Source: Craterostigma plantagineum (lineage: Eukaryota; Streptophyta; Magnoliopsida; Lamiales; Linderniaceae). Taken from it: a DNA stretch of 64,000 nt. The notes beneath the pieces are model-generated. The model did not search any database and had not been told where the DNA came from. It worked only from the letters and a program-made list of their open reading frames with translations. This document shows positions 36,314 through 45,946 of the stretch, in pieces. Made by a program: the position numbers and the translations under genes. Location: NCBI GenBank assembly GCA_027422505.1, contig JAPQWV010000018.1, positions 14,650,001 through 14,714,000 of the forward strand, written 5' to 3'. Each line of letters opens with the position of its first letter. Position 1 is the stretch's first letter.

Positions 36314-36625
36314 TGTTGGCCCTTTTATTACCAAACAAGGATCAAAAGAAAGGCTTGAATGCTTAAAACGTGAAGAACACCTTGAGTGCGTGTTAGTGTG
36401 TGTATTTCTATAGAAAAGTACAAGGTGGCTTACCTTTTGATTTCTTTTGATCAACCCTAATTAGGGTAAGTTGGGGCTTTATATACCACAAGTATTTGGT
36501 ATATTAAAGCCCAGTCCCAAACTTATACAAAATATCATAAGTCTTCCCAAACTACAACAACCCATTAAGTAACAACATAAACCCAAGATTACATAAATTA
36601 AAGGATGCTACAAAATATTCCTACA
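36314..36625 (-). repeat. Copia-A 5' LTR
   Basis: 312 bp, ends TGTTGGCC and CCTACA (plus strand); pair of 1144-1458; followed by TSD ACAAC. Confidence 0.92.
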
Positions 36626-36634
36626 ACAACTCAC

Positions 36635-36698
36635 TTCTTTCAGCATATTAATGATTTTATTGAAATTGGTTCCTTTAGCTAACGAGTGTGTCAGCAGC
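36635..36698 (-). pseudogene. TSA: TSA exon 3 (frameshifted)
   Basis: 64 bp between TTTTTTGCAG and a GAA|GTGAGT donor. It encodes HSLAKGTNFNKIINMLKE. The family needs 66 bp here (AAATRSLARGTNF); two bases are lost near the start, shifting the frame. Copia-A sits a few bases after this donor. Confidence 0.8.
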
Positions 36699-36771
36699 CT
36701 GCAAAAAATAAATTGGGATAATGTCGAATACTACCAAAAATGCATTGCCGATGTCATATACATGTCTGAAC

Positions 36772-36918
36772 CCGAATAACAGGTCCATCAGGTAAAGGGT
36801 CTATATAAGGCACCCCAAGCTCAATGTTGTCTGAACCACACGAGTCGAGAATCGTAAGTGCTTCAGTGGTGGTAGAAAGGTCGGGATCACCAGCAGTGAC
36901 CTACGGAATCAGTGCAAC
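36772..36918 (-). pseudogene. TSA: TSA exon 2 (nonsense mutation)
   Basis: 147 bp, 49 codons. It encodes [20 protein letters not shown], then [19 protein letters not shown] and PDGPVIR. The stop (36901-36903) replaces the aromatic residue before (I/V)TAGDPD. The two catalytic acids, Glu in IELG and Asp in PDGP (Salmonella Glu49 and Asp60), are still present. Neighbouring residues are changed: Ser55 to Ile, Ala59 to Pro, Gln65 to Arg. The acceptor is AAAAAAG|GTTGC; the donor GTTCAG is weak. Confidence 0.85.
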
Positions 36919-37411
36919 CTTTTTTGAACCAGAAAAAAATATGTATATAGTTACTGCCAATCTACAATATCCTTTCACTCCTATGTCAACCATTTTGAGC
37001 GCACTATAAAGGGTGCTGACATATTGGGTGGTCAATGTACAAGAAATTGGGAGCTAGTGTTGATCTTCAAATTGGGTGTTTCATATATTAGTTTAGATCA
37101 ATCGAACAGCATATTGAATCGAATCAAAGGGATAGAAATAAAGCTGAGAGAAGTGTAGATAAATTGACGGTTCATCAGTGGAATTGAAACAAAACCATGT
37201 ATGAACACTTGTATTCACAGAGTATTTAAACCCAGTTAGCGTCTCAGTATGATCACATAGCCATTGAGACAAAACACCAAACACCTTTGATGCATGAAAC
37301 AATCAGTTGCTCAATGCAGCCATGAGCCAACCCAAAAGATAAGAATAAAATAACACACGAGGATGGAAATCAGAAACTAAATCTTGACGAATAGAAAGAG
37401 TTAAAGATTAC

Positions 37412-37486
37412 TTTGCCCGCTTGTTTTAATCTGGAGAAAGTCTCGGAAAGCCCCGCGGTAGGCTGAACGGTGGTGAGGCTCGCCAT
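37412..37486 (-). pseudogene. TSA: TSA exon 1 of the mature part
   Basis: MASLTTVQPTAGLSETF, then SRLKQAGK, ending at donor GTAATC. It aligns with the segment just after the plastid transit peptide of plant TSA (MASLST...GLADTFTQLKKQGK in Arabidopsis, from memory). A TTGCAG about 8 bases upstream could be an acceptor for a lost transit-peptide exon. Confidence 0.75.
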
Positions 37487-37499
37487 AAGAGGCTGCAAT

Positions 37500-38264
37500 C
37501 TCTGCGATTTATTAGTCGAAAAACTATGAAACCAAACAGTCAACTATCTATACTATCTATTCTATTATATATATTCTACTGGGTTTGCCCCCGAGCGACG
37601 CACAAGCTATTTTTTGTCATAAAAATTGAGTAATTTTCAACTACGATGGATGATCTCTTTCAATATACATCACTCATTCCATTCCTAATTAAAATGGAAA
37701 AATAATACAACTCCTTAATTTAATACAGTGAAACAGGTTCACCAAATACAATCGTATTCATAATAAAGGACGATGTGGTATGTTGGTCGATGGTGTTGAA
37801 TACACCGTGGTTTACTATGTTGTTGCCCCATTATCTTCTACGTCGTCTTCTTTGATTTTCATAATATGCTCATAAGAGAAATGTTAAATCTTTTTTCCTA
37901 AATCATCATATCACTTTCAAAAGCTTTAATGTCAGATAACATAAATGTTGATTCTCTTATTGGCTCCATGATAATATGTTGCAACATTACATTTCAGATA
38001 TGTCTTCCCGAGCAAAAGTGTACCATTCTTAGACTCAATAGTTTATGTTATCATTCAGAGATAAGACATAAGCGTCATCCATATGATACAGAAAAAATTC
38101 AAAGTGATACCAAAATTCTATGGAAATACAGAAGTTTGTTTCGATCTTGTTGTGAAACTTCGTAAGACTGCAAACAACTGTAAGACTGCTTATTTGCACG
38201 ACAGCACTGAGGCTGCAACAATTTGTATGACTGCAAACTTCGTAGGAAGACTTTCTACCTGATA
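37500..38264. other. AT-rich host sequence, nothing recognised
   Basis: No coding similarity seen. A TCTATACTATCTATTC... start with a GC-rich GAGCGACGC word at 37552-37610 looks like a Helitron 5' end, but this is weak. Confidence 0.3.
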
Positions 38265-38945
38265 AGGAGCATTTTTTTCGTCTTTTCCTTATGTATCCCT
38301 CTTGTTCTCACCGTATGGAGCCACCTTCTTCACCCTGGCATGCCTTCTCCTTTTCCTTTGGTACTTCAGGGATTGGGACCACCACTCCCCCATTCGGGCG
38401 TTAGGACGTATCCGACAAGCTGGAGTCAGGAGTTGTGATCTCCCTAGTCTAACAATGCCCGCCGTCTTGTATTGTAGCTGTCTAGTGGAGTTCTGGTATT
38501 CAGAATAGAAGGTCCGAACCTGGGCATCCTCACTAGTCAGCCATGCCGTCCTTTCTTCAACCAGTATCTGTTTGGTTTGAGAAGCCAGCACAAGAACCAG
38601 TTGAACCCGCTTGACCGAAAGCTTGATTTCCATGACGAGGAAAGAAAGCAAAGCAATGAAAGAGGCCAGTGCTTCCTACTATTACTTGGAAGCCCGGTCT
38701 CAGAGTCGATTAGGGAATGGGGTTCCTCGCCTTTCTTTAGAAGTAGAAGAAAATGAAGTCCTTCTAGTCATCCCCGAGGGTCTTCCCAAGGCAAAACTTT
38801 CTGTCTGAGGGCAGGCCAATCTCTTGAGATAAATTATTCGAAGTAGAAGATCTTGATGTTCCGGCCGAGTCAAGAAAGTCATCAGAGCGGCTGTGAATAG
38901 ACAGAACTGAAAAAAAATACCCAACACCCTTTTCAAATATCTGAT
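38265..38945. other. GC-balanced block resembling plant mitochondrial DNA
   Basis: Composition changes sharply from AT-rich flanks to near 48% GC. Words such as GAAAGAAAGCAAAGC, ACTTGGAAGCCCGG and TCCCCGAGGGTC are typical of plant mitochondrial spacer DNA. An open frame of 120 codons (38651-38289, minus) lies inside. I do not recognise a gene. A nuclear-mitochondrial insertion is the best guess. Confidence 0.35.
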
Positions 38946-39376
38946 AAATAAATAGAAGAAAATAACGACATAGAAAAACCCATTAAAAACTTAATGCAGA
39001 AACAACAATAATAAACTACGCTATTATCGCCATATCTTCAACCAAATCAATACTCTATACTGGAAAAAAAAAAGAACCCGGCAAAACTACCATATGAAAT
39101 GCAACAAACAGCTCATTAATCAATGCTACCGAACAAAAAAGACGCAATCTTTAACCAAAAAAAAAATAAATAAATAACGCAACAATTATTACAAACCCCA
39201 CCAGTTAAGCTTTTCTTCCGATTGTAACTTACGAAAAAGATGTTATTTGTGTAGCATTCAGCTTAACTTTATTATTGCACAACATTCAAAAACACAAAAA
39301 TTAAGATACTGCAGTGAAGAAGGTAACTATACTTGAAAAATCTACCAACATTAAGTTGCAAAGATAACTGGCTTCT
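38946..39376. other. AT-rich spacer
   Basis: No feature seen apart from A-rich runs. Confidence 0.4.
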
Positions 39377-39565
39377 ATGGAAACAGATTCTCTTTATTTA
39401 TCCAAACCCCAACTTCCAAATTCTCCTGCTCCTTCAGCACCTGCGCCGACACCTTTAAAGAACCTCGTTTCAATCTCACCTCATTTAAATCCACATCTCA
39501 CAAACCCTGATAATATCCTCGAATTAATCAGATCACATAAAACAGCAGAACTAAAGAATATTTAG
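39377..39565 (+). CDS. Small Pro-rich ORF, unrecognised
   Basis: 62 codons from an ATG: METDSLYLSKPQLPNSPAPS, then a Pro/Ala-rich patch, then NPDNILELIRSHKTAELKN. Codon use looks plausible for a plant exon, but there is no recognised family. It may be a fragment of a host gene. Confidence 0.25.
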   Translation: METDSLYLSKPQLPNSPAPSAPAPTPLKNLVSISPHLNPHLTNPDNILELIRSHKTAELKNI

Positions 39566-39787
39566 TAATTCAAACAAACCATCAATATTTATAAAATGTC
39601 GAGTGTTTACGATGATATTTCGTAGAACTCTTGAATAGTTTTTGCTTCTGCTTCTGATAAGGATCTTGTTGAGATTCATCCTCCACATGAAATACCTTAA
39701 AGCTCAAATTGATTGATTTCTGCTAAAACAAACAAAGGCTGAAAATAATGAATACAAATATGTATTAAAGACGAAGAAGTCACTCAC

Positions 39788-39945
39788 GTTGGAATCATCT
39801 TGAGAAAACTACTAATCAAAGCCCTTCCATTCTTAGAAAGGTTGCGAGAACTAACCAGCTTATTCCCAACTGACGTAGTTCTAGATAACTCATTCCTCAA
39901 TGGTTTCGTCCCATTTGTGCTTGAATGTCTTTTGGAAGTTGCCAT
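39788..39945 (-). CDS. Small ORF with splice donor, unrecognised
   Basis: ATG at 39945 opens MATSKRHSSTNGTKPLRN, then SRNLSKNGRALISSFLKMIP, reaching a strong donor AAC|GTGAGTG. After a ~66-bp intron with TTTTAGCAG, the joined frame stops within a few codons, giving about 57 residues. Basic, Ser-rich; no family recognised. Confidence 0.3.
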
Positions 39946-40460
39946 ATTCTGACCCTTTTCGAAAGGATATTAAAGCAATAGTCGAAATCTTGTTGGATGT
40001 TGAAACCTATTTAGACGAATTTATGAGAGAGGAGCGAACCAAGCATACTAACATACGTTAAGCAACATTCACAACAAAAAGACTCCCAAAAAATCACTAA
40101 AATACTTACGGGGATGCTAATGATCAAGATTTCTTATCCCGCAAAAATAACATAATCAGTGCATTCTATCAATAGAAATTAGTATTATAAGCAAAACAGA
40201 AATAAATCTCGGATAAACCAGACTTAACAAACAATTCAAAGTAAAAACATAAACAACACAAAAGTAAAAAGAAACACCCGCACGCAACACACACTAAATC
40301 AGAATTTGCGCATCATATAGAGAGATAGAGGTAAAGAATCTCGACGAACAAACATACAAACCCACTATCATACACGAAAAAAACAGCCACATACACATAG
40401 TGAACAATCAAACAAAAGGCATGTGCGTGTGTAGAAGAACAATCAAATAGATTTATTCAC

Positions 40461-40562
40461 CTTAGAGGGAAATTCATCGCAGACGTTCGCACATAAAAAT
40501 TGTGTTGGGATAAATAAATTGCTGGATACTGCAATCTGTTGCTTCAACTCTAGAACAGGTAC
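40461..40562 (-). pseudogene. Possible ubiquitin-like-domain exon
   Basis: 34 codons, phase 0 on both sides, between ATTCAG and AAG|GTGAAT. It reads VPVLELKQQIAVSSNLFIP, then TQFLCANVCDEFPSK. The VP..LK.QIA pattern resembles the first helix of ubiquitin-like domains such as BAG6, but the second half is poor. Other exons were not found. Confidence 0.3.
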
Positions 40563-40979
40563 CTGAATTGAACAGCAAATAAAAGAAACTGAAAAATAGA
40601 AAACAAACATGATAAAGACGACATATTTAACAATTTCAGACATTCCAATGAGCTGAAATTAGATTAATAAACACATATTCAAATGAATCGCACCGAAAAA
40701 TATAAATTTCTTATAAAGGGGCCAACTACTATGATAAACTTCCATATTCCCAAGCCCAAGCCTCTCCATATTCCACCCAAAGACACAAAATATACAGAAA
40801 AGGGACAAATACGCCAAAGAAATGTCTACCCCCAAATCAAGAACGTCGCCGCTCCACCTTGTCCTTGCCGCGATAGTGGCACAAGTGATGTCGACCGACA
40901 CGGAATCTCAAAATCCCTCAAGATTCGCTCATAACAACCAAGTGGATGGGCTATTTGATCCGCATTTGCTTTACACGTC

Positions 40980-41160
40980 TTAAGGCTGGCCCAACACACC
41001 CCACTCCATATCCATTCGTTCAGGGTTCAGTTCCATTAGATCCATTAATCTCAGCTGATATTAGGCTCTACTGGGCTCAATTTAAGCCCATTTAATAATA
41101 ATTTAACCCTAGGCATTCGAAGAGATAGTTTCCACATATACACATATATAAGCAAGTGTT
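40980..41160. promoter_or_regulatory. Plant promoter-like cluster (site II and telo-box)
   Basis: TGGCCCAAC at about 40986, TACTGGGCTC and TTAAGCCCATT near 41070-41093, AACCCTAG near 41104, and CATATATAAG near 41145. Site II plus telo-box pairs are usual upstream of plant housekeeping genes. No intact gene follows in either direction. Confidence 0.35.
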
Positions 41161-41174
41161 CGATGTCTCCATTC

Positions 41175-42224
41175 CATCTCGGCTGGAAGGCTAATAACAA
41201 AAGACTTATAGCTAGGCCAGAACCCAGTGGTGAGCACACTTACAGTGAGATCAATCCCCTGGGCTTGCATTGGGATTACTGTTTAGATATTCCTCGAAGT
41301 TAGTTTGACTTTCTCTTGCAAGAGTCAAATCTGTGACCTGAAAAAATATTAGAGAAGAGATTATAACCCAATATATGTAGTGGATGCCGTTTGTTTCGGA
41401 TAAGCACTAATAATACAATAGAGTGTCATCCCCTCCATTTTTGAGGTAAACTGACCAACACAGTGTTGCTTTAGCTTCGTGAGAATACTTCTCTCATGCT
41501 CATCGTTGGCACTTCTGTCGAATCGCAATCGTCAAGCCAACTTTTTTCTGTCGATTGGAAACAAAATATTACCACCTTTACACAGGCAACAAACACCTAT
41601 GTGCGGTACCAATCTCACCTGTAAAATTCAATAAATTAGGGTAAAACCCTAAAATAGTCCCCGATGTTAACCCTGTGAGCCAATTTAGTCCCTGATGTTT
41701 TGCGGAGACCAATTTAGTCCCCGATGTTATCGAAAATGAACCAAATTGGTCACTCCATAAGTCCGAGCGTCAATTTAGACGGCGATGCTATTTGCGACGG
41801 TCCGTCGCTAAATGAAAAAGTTAAAAACTTGATAAATTAAACATTAAAAATGAGGAAAAATCCAAAAAAAGAAACAAATTCAAAAATAGAGTAAGAAATT
41901 CAAAAAAACAAGAGAATATTACTACTAAATTAAATAAAAAATAATTAATAATAAAAATAAATAGCAAACTAAAATTAAAATAAAAAAATGATAAATTAAA
42001 CATTAAAAATGAGGAAAAAATCCAAAAAAAGGAAAAAAATTCAAAAATAGAGTAAAAAAATCAAAACAAAACAAGAGAATATTACTAATTAATTAAATAA
42101 CAAAATATATAATAATAAAAATAAAATAAAAGCCTAAAATTTATGACAAGGTAAACATCGGGGACTATTTTAGGCTTTCGCCCGATAGATTATTATCGCC
42201 AATATAAGGTAAAAGTTTTACCAC
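41175..42224 (-). pseudogene. CUL1: Cullin-1 fragment, broken and transposon-interrupted
   Basis: Partial gene for the SCF ubiquitin-ligase scaffold. Piece 1 (42224-42184) reads VVKLLPYIGDNN after TTTTCAG. A TIR element then splits that exon, which resumes near 41638 (EFY) and ends at donor AG|GTGAG (41619). Piece 2 (41547-41427) reads KKLA-stop-R, then [19 protein letters not shown] and [10 protein letters not shown]; its donor is lost. Piece 3 (41337-41175) reads VTDLTLARESQTNFEEYL, then after one extra [17 protein letters not shown], and breaks off after LPAEM. Family match is strong ([21 protein letters not shown]). Nonsense, frameshift and insertion make it non-functional. Confidence 0.85.
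41639..42183. mobile_element. TIR DNA element (Mutator-like MITE?)
   Basis: 545 bp with inverted ends GGGTAAAACCCTAAAATAGT / GGGCGAAAGCCTAAAATAGT, each followed by CCCCGATGTT. Flanks AATAAATTA and GATAGATTA agree at 7 of 9 positions, as expected for an old 9-bp TSD. The AT-rich core holds two ~159-bp tandem copies (from about 41830 and 41989). It is the small relative of the element at 9968-25240. Confidence 0.75.
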
Positions 42225-42319
42225 CTGAAAAGCATTTAAAGCCCGGTCAGCAGCTCTATAAAATTTATACTACATTTTCAAGCAAAATCAAAGAGGAATA
42301 AGCATGAGAGACAGTGACA

Positions 42320-43610
42320 TGGGGACAAAAAGTAGTTAACCCCAAACAATGTGACGTACCATTGGTGTATAGGGATAGGGAAGAGGTTTATAAAGTACAT
42401 CTTGGTCCTCGTTCGATTGACGTTGCTCTCCAACCATTTCGACCAAGTGTTCTATTTCGTAACGGCGTAGTTTCATCTCCACTTGCTTGTACACTGCATC
42501 TGAGTTCCCAAACGATCCCACTCTGATACAACAAATTACGCCCTCTAAAGTTACGATTCTTGCGAGGACGCTCATCGCTGTCTTCATCGCTTCTGCTTAA
42601 GCTGTAATTATCTTCTTCTTCATCTTCCTCTTCCTCTCCATTTCTTCTTCGTCCCACTTATACTCTTCATCGCCTTCTTCGCTCCTCGGAGCTTTACTTC
42701 TCCGTTTCCCATTAGGTATTCTCATAAACAACTTCGCCTACTATATCATCATCACTCTCGGGATCTGCTTCGTTATCTGATATTCCATCGGTCAATTCAT
42801 TTTCAGCGTACTCTGAGGCCTCTGCATTCTTCGGTTGGTATATAGGATGATAAAAAAAATACAGCATTAGTTAGCAGGTTTCGAATAAAAAATTGTGGGA
42901 AATGAAAACAATATTGTTTTCCTTAGGTACCCGCGATCTTATGATTCGTCTCTCTGATCATCGAATACTAAGTTTTCTTCATCTTCGAGCATTTCATATC
43001 CATCTTCGGACATAGGGGAAGGTGTGCTGAAATTGTTCAGTCGCAAAGTGATAGCCCATCCACCGTTGAAAGAGTTGCCAGTTCTCACAACATATGAATA
43101 TCCTCTTTCATGGGGTTCGGGCGACTGCTGCCTATTCCTAAGATTCATAGATTCGTATATGATGCCAGAGAGGGGACAACTGTTAATGATCTTATCGTAA
43201 GAGAAAATTGCAAGAGATTCGTACCTTCAGCGCCTCATTAATGGATCCACGGAGGTAGCCGTAGTGACACCATGAGTAGAGCTCGTTCAGCGAATGAGGG
43301 CCGTGCTTGACCCCCTCATCACCGTCAAACATCCAACAAAGTTCATCTCCACAGGGCTACAAAATTAAAGAAACATATTACCTAATTGAAATCGAAAATT
43401 AGCTTAACAACAAATTTAGAAAGTTAATCAGTAAAACATTTTCATAATCTGACATACCAAAAACAACTGCTGCTGCTGCTGATAGCTGACAATTGCACCA
43501 GTTTTTATTAACCGAATCTGGAAGGTTGACGAAGGCGGTGGAGACATGCTCGGGGAATTGATTGAAGTAGGCGAGAGGGACAATCCATATCATCACCGAT
43601 CTGAATTTTG
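42320..43610 (-). pseudogene. Host gene fragments including a GYF-like exon, unrecognised
   Basis: Several exon-like pieces on the minus strand. 43358-43226, between TTTTGTAG and a AAG|GTACGA donor, encodes CGDELCWMFDGDEGVKHGP, then HSLNELYSWCHYGYL; the HGP..L.EL..W...GY pattern is GYF-like. 43148-42939 is a 69-codon ORF (ERGYSYVVRTGNSFNGGW, then acidic). About 42860-42600 is acidic (NELTDGISDNEADPESDDD). 42560-42336 reads DAVYKQVEMKLRRYEIEHLV. I cannot name the gene; acidic/GYF proteins include chromatin factors. Continuity of the pieces is not shown. Confidence 0.4.
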
Positions 43611-43703
43611 GGAATAACGGGAGGCGTCTTTTTTAATGAAAAAGAAGAGCCAATCTTCCACGAAGGCTTCTTTCCCAATATCTATCGCAATCAAATCGAC
43701 GTG

Positions 43704-44003
43704 TTACAAGATTGAACAATTCTGAAATATTTATGAAAATGTAAATAGAACAGCTGATAGCAAGTAAATTGGGTAAAAGAGAAAAAGGCCTCGATAAGGC
43801 TGATTCCAAGGCTGGTTCCTTGGCGGGATCGGACTTTCTTATCTAATAAACTTTTATTGATGAAAACTGATAATGAATACAGGGGTATGTCTCCCCTTTT
43901 ATAAGCACTACCCCTAGCTAAAATATCTCCATATACTAACAAACTAGTTTAAATATCATATAATATCTTATTATAGAATATCTTTCCTAATACTAAGTCT
44001 TCA
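43704..44003 (-). repeat. Chromovirus copy 2, 3' LTR (probable)
   Basis: On the minus strand it follows the purine tract and starts TGAAGACTTAG, with TATAAAAGGGG (about 43898-43908) and an AATAAAAG signal, ending CTTGTAACA. About 300 bp. The left boundary is inferred from TG/CA only, since no second LTR is in the window. Confidence 0.55.
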
Positions 44004-44014
44004 TCCCCCCTTTT
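44004..44014 (-). promoter_or_regulatory. Chromovirus polypurine tract
   Basis: Minus strand AAAAGGGGGGA against the LTR start TGAAG. Confidence 0.65.
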
Positions 44015-44193
44015 CGCGCCGCTCGTAAACTCTAATCGGTTGCCGGCTTTCTTCATCTAACTTTACTTCTTAGTCATCCTGCTTCGTATCAACTCGCTGC
44101 CCCTTAAGACCAGCCTTGTCCCCAAGGCTAAAATGTGGAAACTGTTGAGTCAGGTCAGCGGCCTCTACCCACGTTGCTTCGTCCCTCGGTTTT

Positions 44194-45935
44194 TGATCGC
44201 ATGCGTGTATGTTTAAATAAATGTTCGTGCGAGTACGTCAAGTAATAATTAAAACGAATATATTATAACTAAAACCACGCGCGATAGGCAGTGTACCTAT
44301 CGTTCGTAATATAGCTATAGCGAATATCCGAGTATCGATCACGAGGAATAAATTGATTACTAGTATTGACCTATCGATTCGATATTTAACCTAAATAAAA
44401 TAACAGGATTTGTTTATGTTACGAACTAATTTAACAAGGCAACTTGAAGGATTGGAAAACAAGGAGGCACAACTAGAAATAGTAAGAGTGATTTAAGATG
44501 ACAAATATGTGTTCGGGGTTCGAATCCCGAAGGGTATTGTCGGCTAAGGCTACCGAATATCGCTCCTACGTGATTATCGACTAAATCGCAGTAATTTTCT
44601 ACCCACTCACGGATTTGCTGTCGCCCTAAACGTTCGTGGGGATCTAAGTTTAGCGATTACTAGATGGCGAGGATCGAGTATTTGCTGTCGCCCTATACTC
44701 GAATCCTAACGTCTATGAATGGCCTAATCGTTATTTAGCTGTCGCCCTAAACGATATACCACACATTCATATCAACACATAGACATATTGATACGAAGAA
44801 ACAATATCATAGATCGATAAATAGTCGAATACACGTGTTCACGATTATCCTACGCCTTAACTACGACATAACCCAACGTTCATCTATTCCCAAACACACA
44901 AGAGGATTAGCTACTCATATTGAACGTTACAACAACGAGATTTAAGGGAAACGAGGATAGAGAACTCATAAAAACTTCCCTAAGAAGTGAATATGGCGTT
45001 TCCGAGGTGGAGCTCTCGTTCCTCGATCGTATGAGCGTAGCTTCGTTGTTGGATCGTTCCTTGAGCTTCTCCGAATCGCGGGACTACTTCTAGTGTTCTT
45101 TCTTCTCTTCTTTGCTCTAAGTTTTCGTCCCTGTGTGGTTTTTTCTTGAGTTCTAAGGCCAGCCCCCCTTTTATGCTTCGAAAATGGGCTAAAACCCTGA
45201 AATTAGGCACGTTCACGGCCTCTTATCGGGCCATCACGGCCGTGAAGGCGGCTAAAAACCCTATTTCTTGAATTTCTGGCATGAGTCACGGCCTCGTGCA
45301 ACACGCTTCACGGCCGTGACGGCGGCTTAAACCCTAAATATTGACTCTCTGGTATGAGTCACGGCGTCTTGCATCGGCAGTCACGGCCGTGACTATGTTG
45401 AATTTCCATTCGTTGAACTCTCTGCCTTGATTCACGGCTTGTTGCATAATCCCTCACGGCCGTGAAGAGGTGGTAGTTTCTTCTTAGAGTTCTCTGTCCA
45501 GCTTCACGGCCTCGTGCGAGATGAGTCACGGCCGTGAGTGCAGCTACTCCAACTCTCTGCCGTCGTTCACGGCCTCTTGCAAGGGAGCTCACGGCCGTGA
45601 CATCTTCCTTTGAACTTTCTGTCCTCATTCACGGCTACCTACATCATGGTTCACGGCCGTGACACTGGAGGCTTTCTTCTTCTTACTCTCACTGCCCACG
45701 TTCACGGCCTCTTGCAAGATCGTTCACGGCCGTGACTGGTTACTGGCAGCTTCAAACTTTGCCATTTTCGCGTCGTTTTCGCCTCGTTTTCGTTCCTTTT
45801 CTCTCGATAATCATTCGGAGGTCCTACAATATTTAAATGAGTGTAAATAGAGCCAATAAATGCATAGAATGATCAAAACTTTCCTATTATAACTCAAATA
45901 AACATAACAATAAACGTATTAAAATACGTTTATCA
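44194..45935 (-). repeat. Athila 3' LTR
   Basis: 1,742 bp, plus-strand ends TGATCGCATG and TTTATCA. It has a T-arm-like TCGGGGTTCGAATCCCGA at 44513-44530, TGTCGCCCTA phrases repeated at about 44620, 44690 and 44740, and the palindrome array at 45210-45740. Confidence 0.93.
45210..45740. repeat. TCACGGCCGTGA palindrome array in the 3' LTR
   Basis: Eight full 12-bp palindromes start at 45234, 45308, 45381, 45454, 45526, 45589, 45651 and 45724 (spacing 62-74). Each is preceded by a half site TCACGG(C)C plus TCTTGCA-like sequence. The same array is at 57990-58520 in the 5' LTR. Confidence 0.92.
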
Positions 45936-45946
45936 AACCTCCCCAC
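45936..45946 (-). promoter_or_regulatory. Athila polypurine tract
   Basis: Minus strand TGTGGGGAGGTT, ending at the LTR and preceded by TTGAGGACAAGC...TTAAG, a familiar Athila-type arrangement. Confidence 0.8.

Larger units (their letters stand above)
1144..36625 (-). mobile_element. Copia-A: nested Ty1-copia retrotransposon with extra 3' ORF
   Basis: A full-length element on the minus strand, with matching LTRs (1144-1458, 36314-36625), 5-bp TSD ACAAC (1139-1143 and 36626-36630), primer site at 36301 and polypurine tract at 1459. Sense order is leader, gag, PR-IN-RT-RNase H, spacer, extra ORF, PPT. It is swollen to 35.5 kb by two inserts, a TIR DNA element with Copia-B and a chromovirus/Copia-C patch. 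All ORFs are broken by stops and frameshifts, although the LTRs differ at only about 3 bases plus short indels. It resembles the Sirevirus/Maximus side of copia in its extra 3' ORF and repeated purine boxes, but its 0.3-kb LTRs are short for that lineage, so lineage placement is open. Confidence 0.9.
869..37486 (-). pseudogene. TSA: Tryptophan synthase alpha chain, disrupted gene (5 exons seen)
   Basis: Remnant of the plastid enzyme that cleaves indole-3-glycerol phosphate to indole in tryptophan synthesis. Five exons lie on the minus strand in the right order with mostly canonical GT/AG junctions. It is broken five ways: an in-frame TAG at 36901-36903, a net 2-bp loss in exon 3, altered residues beside the catalytic Asp, Copia-A in the intron between exons 3 and 4, and Copia-D in exon 5. 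Exons after that point are not in the window. The mature start resembles the plant protein just after its transit peptide; I found no transit-peptide exon upstream. It could be a decayed gene or a captured gene fragment with introns. Identity is from protein motifs recalled for the plant family. Confidence 0.85.

Noticed and set aside
41060..41180. snRNA or snoRNA gene after the site II/TATA cluster
   Set aside because: Downstream sequence does not resemble U1-U6 or a box C/D or H/ACA layout and instead codes a cullin remnant on the other strand.
45210..45740. CRISPR-like or satellite array
   Set aside because: Short palindromes with half sites inside an LTR, in both LTRs; units diverge and there are no unique equal-length spacers. 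Eukaryotic context.
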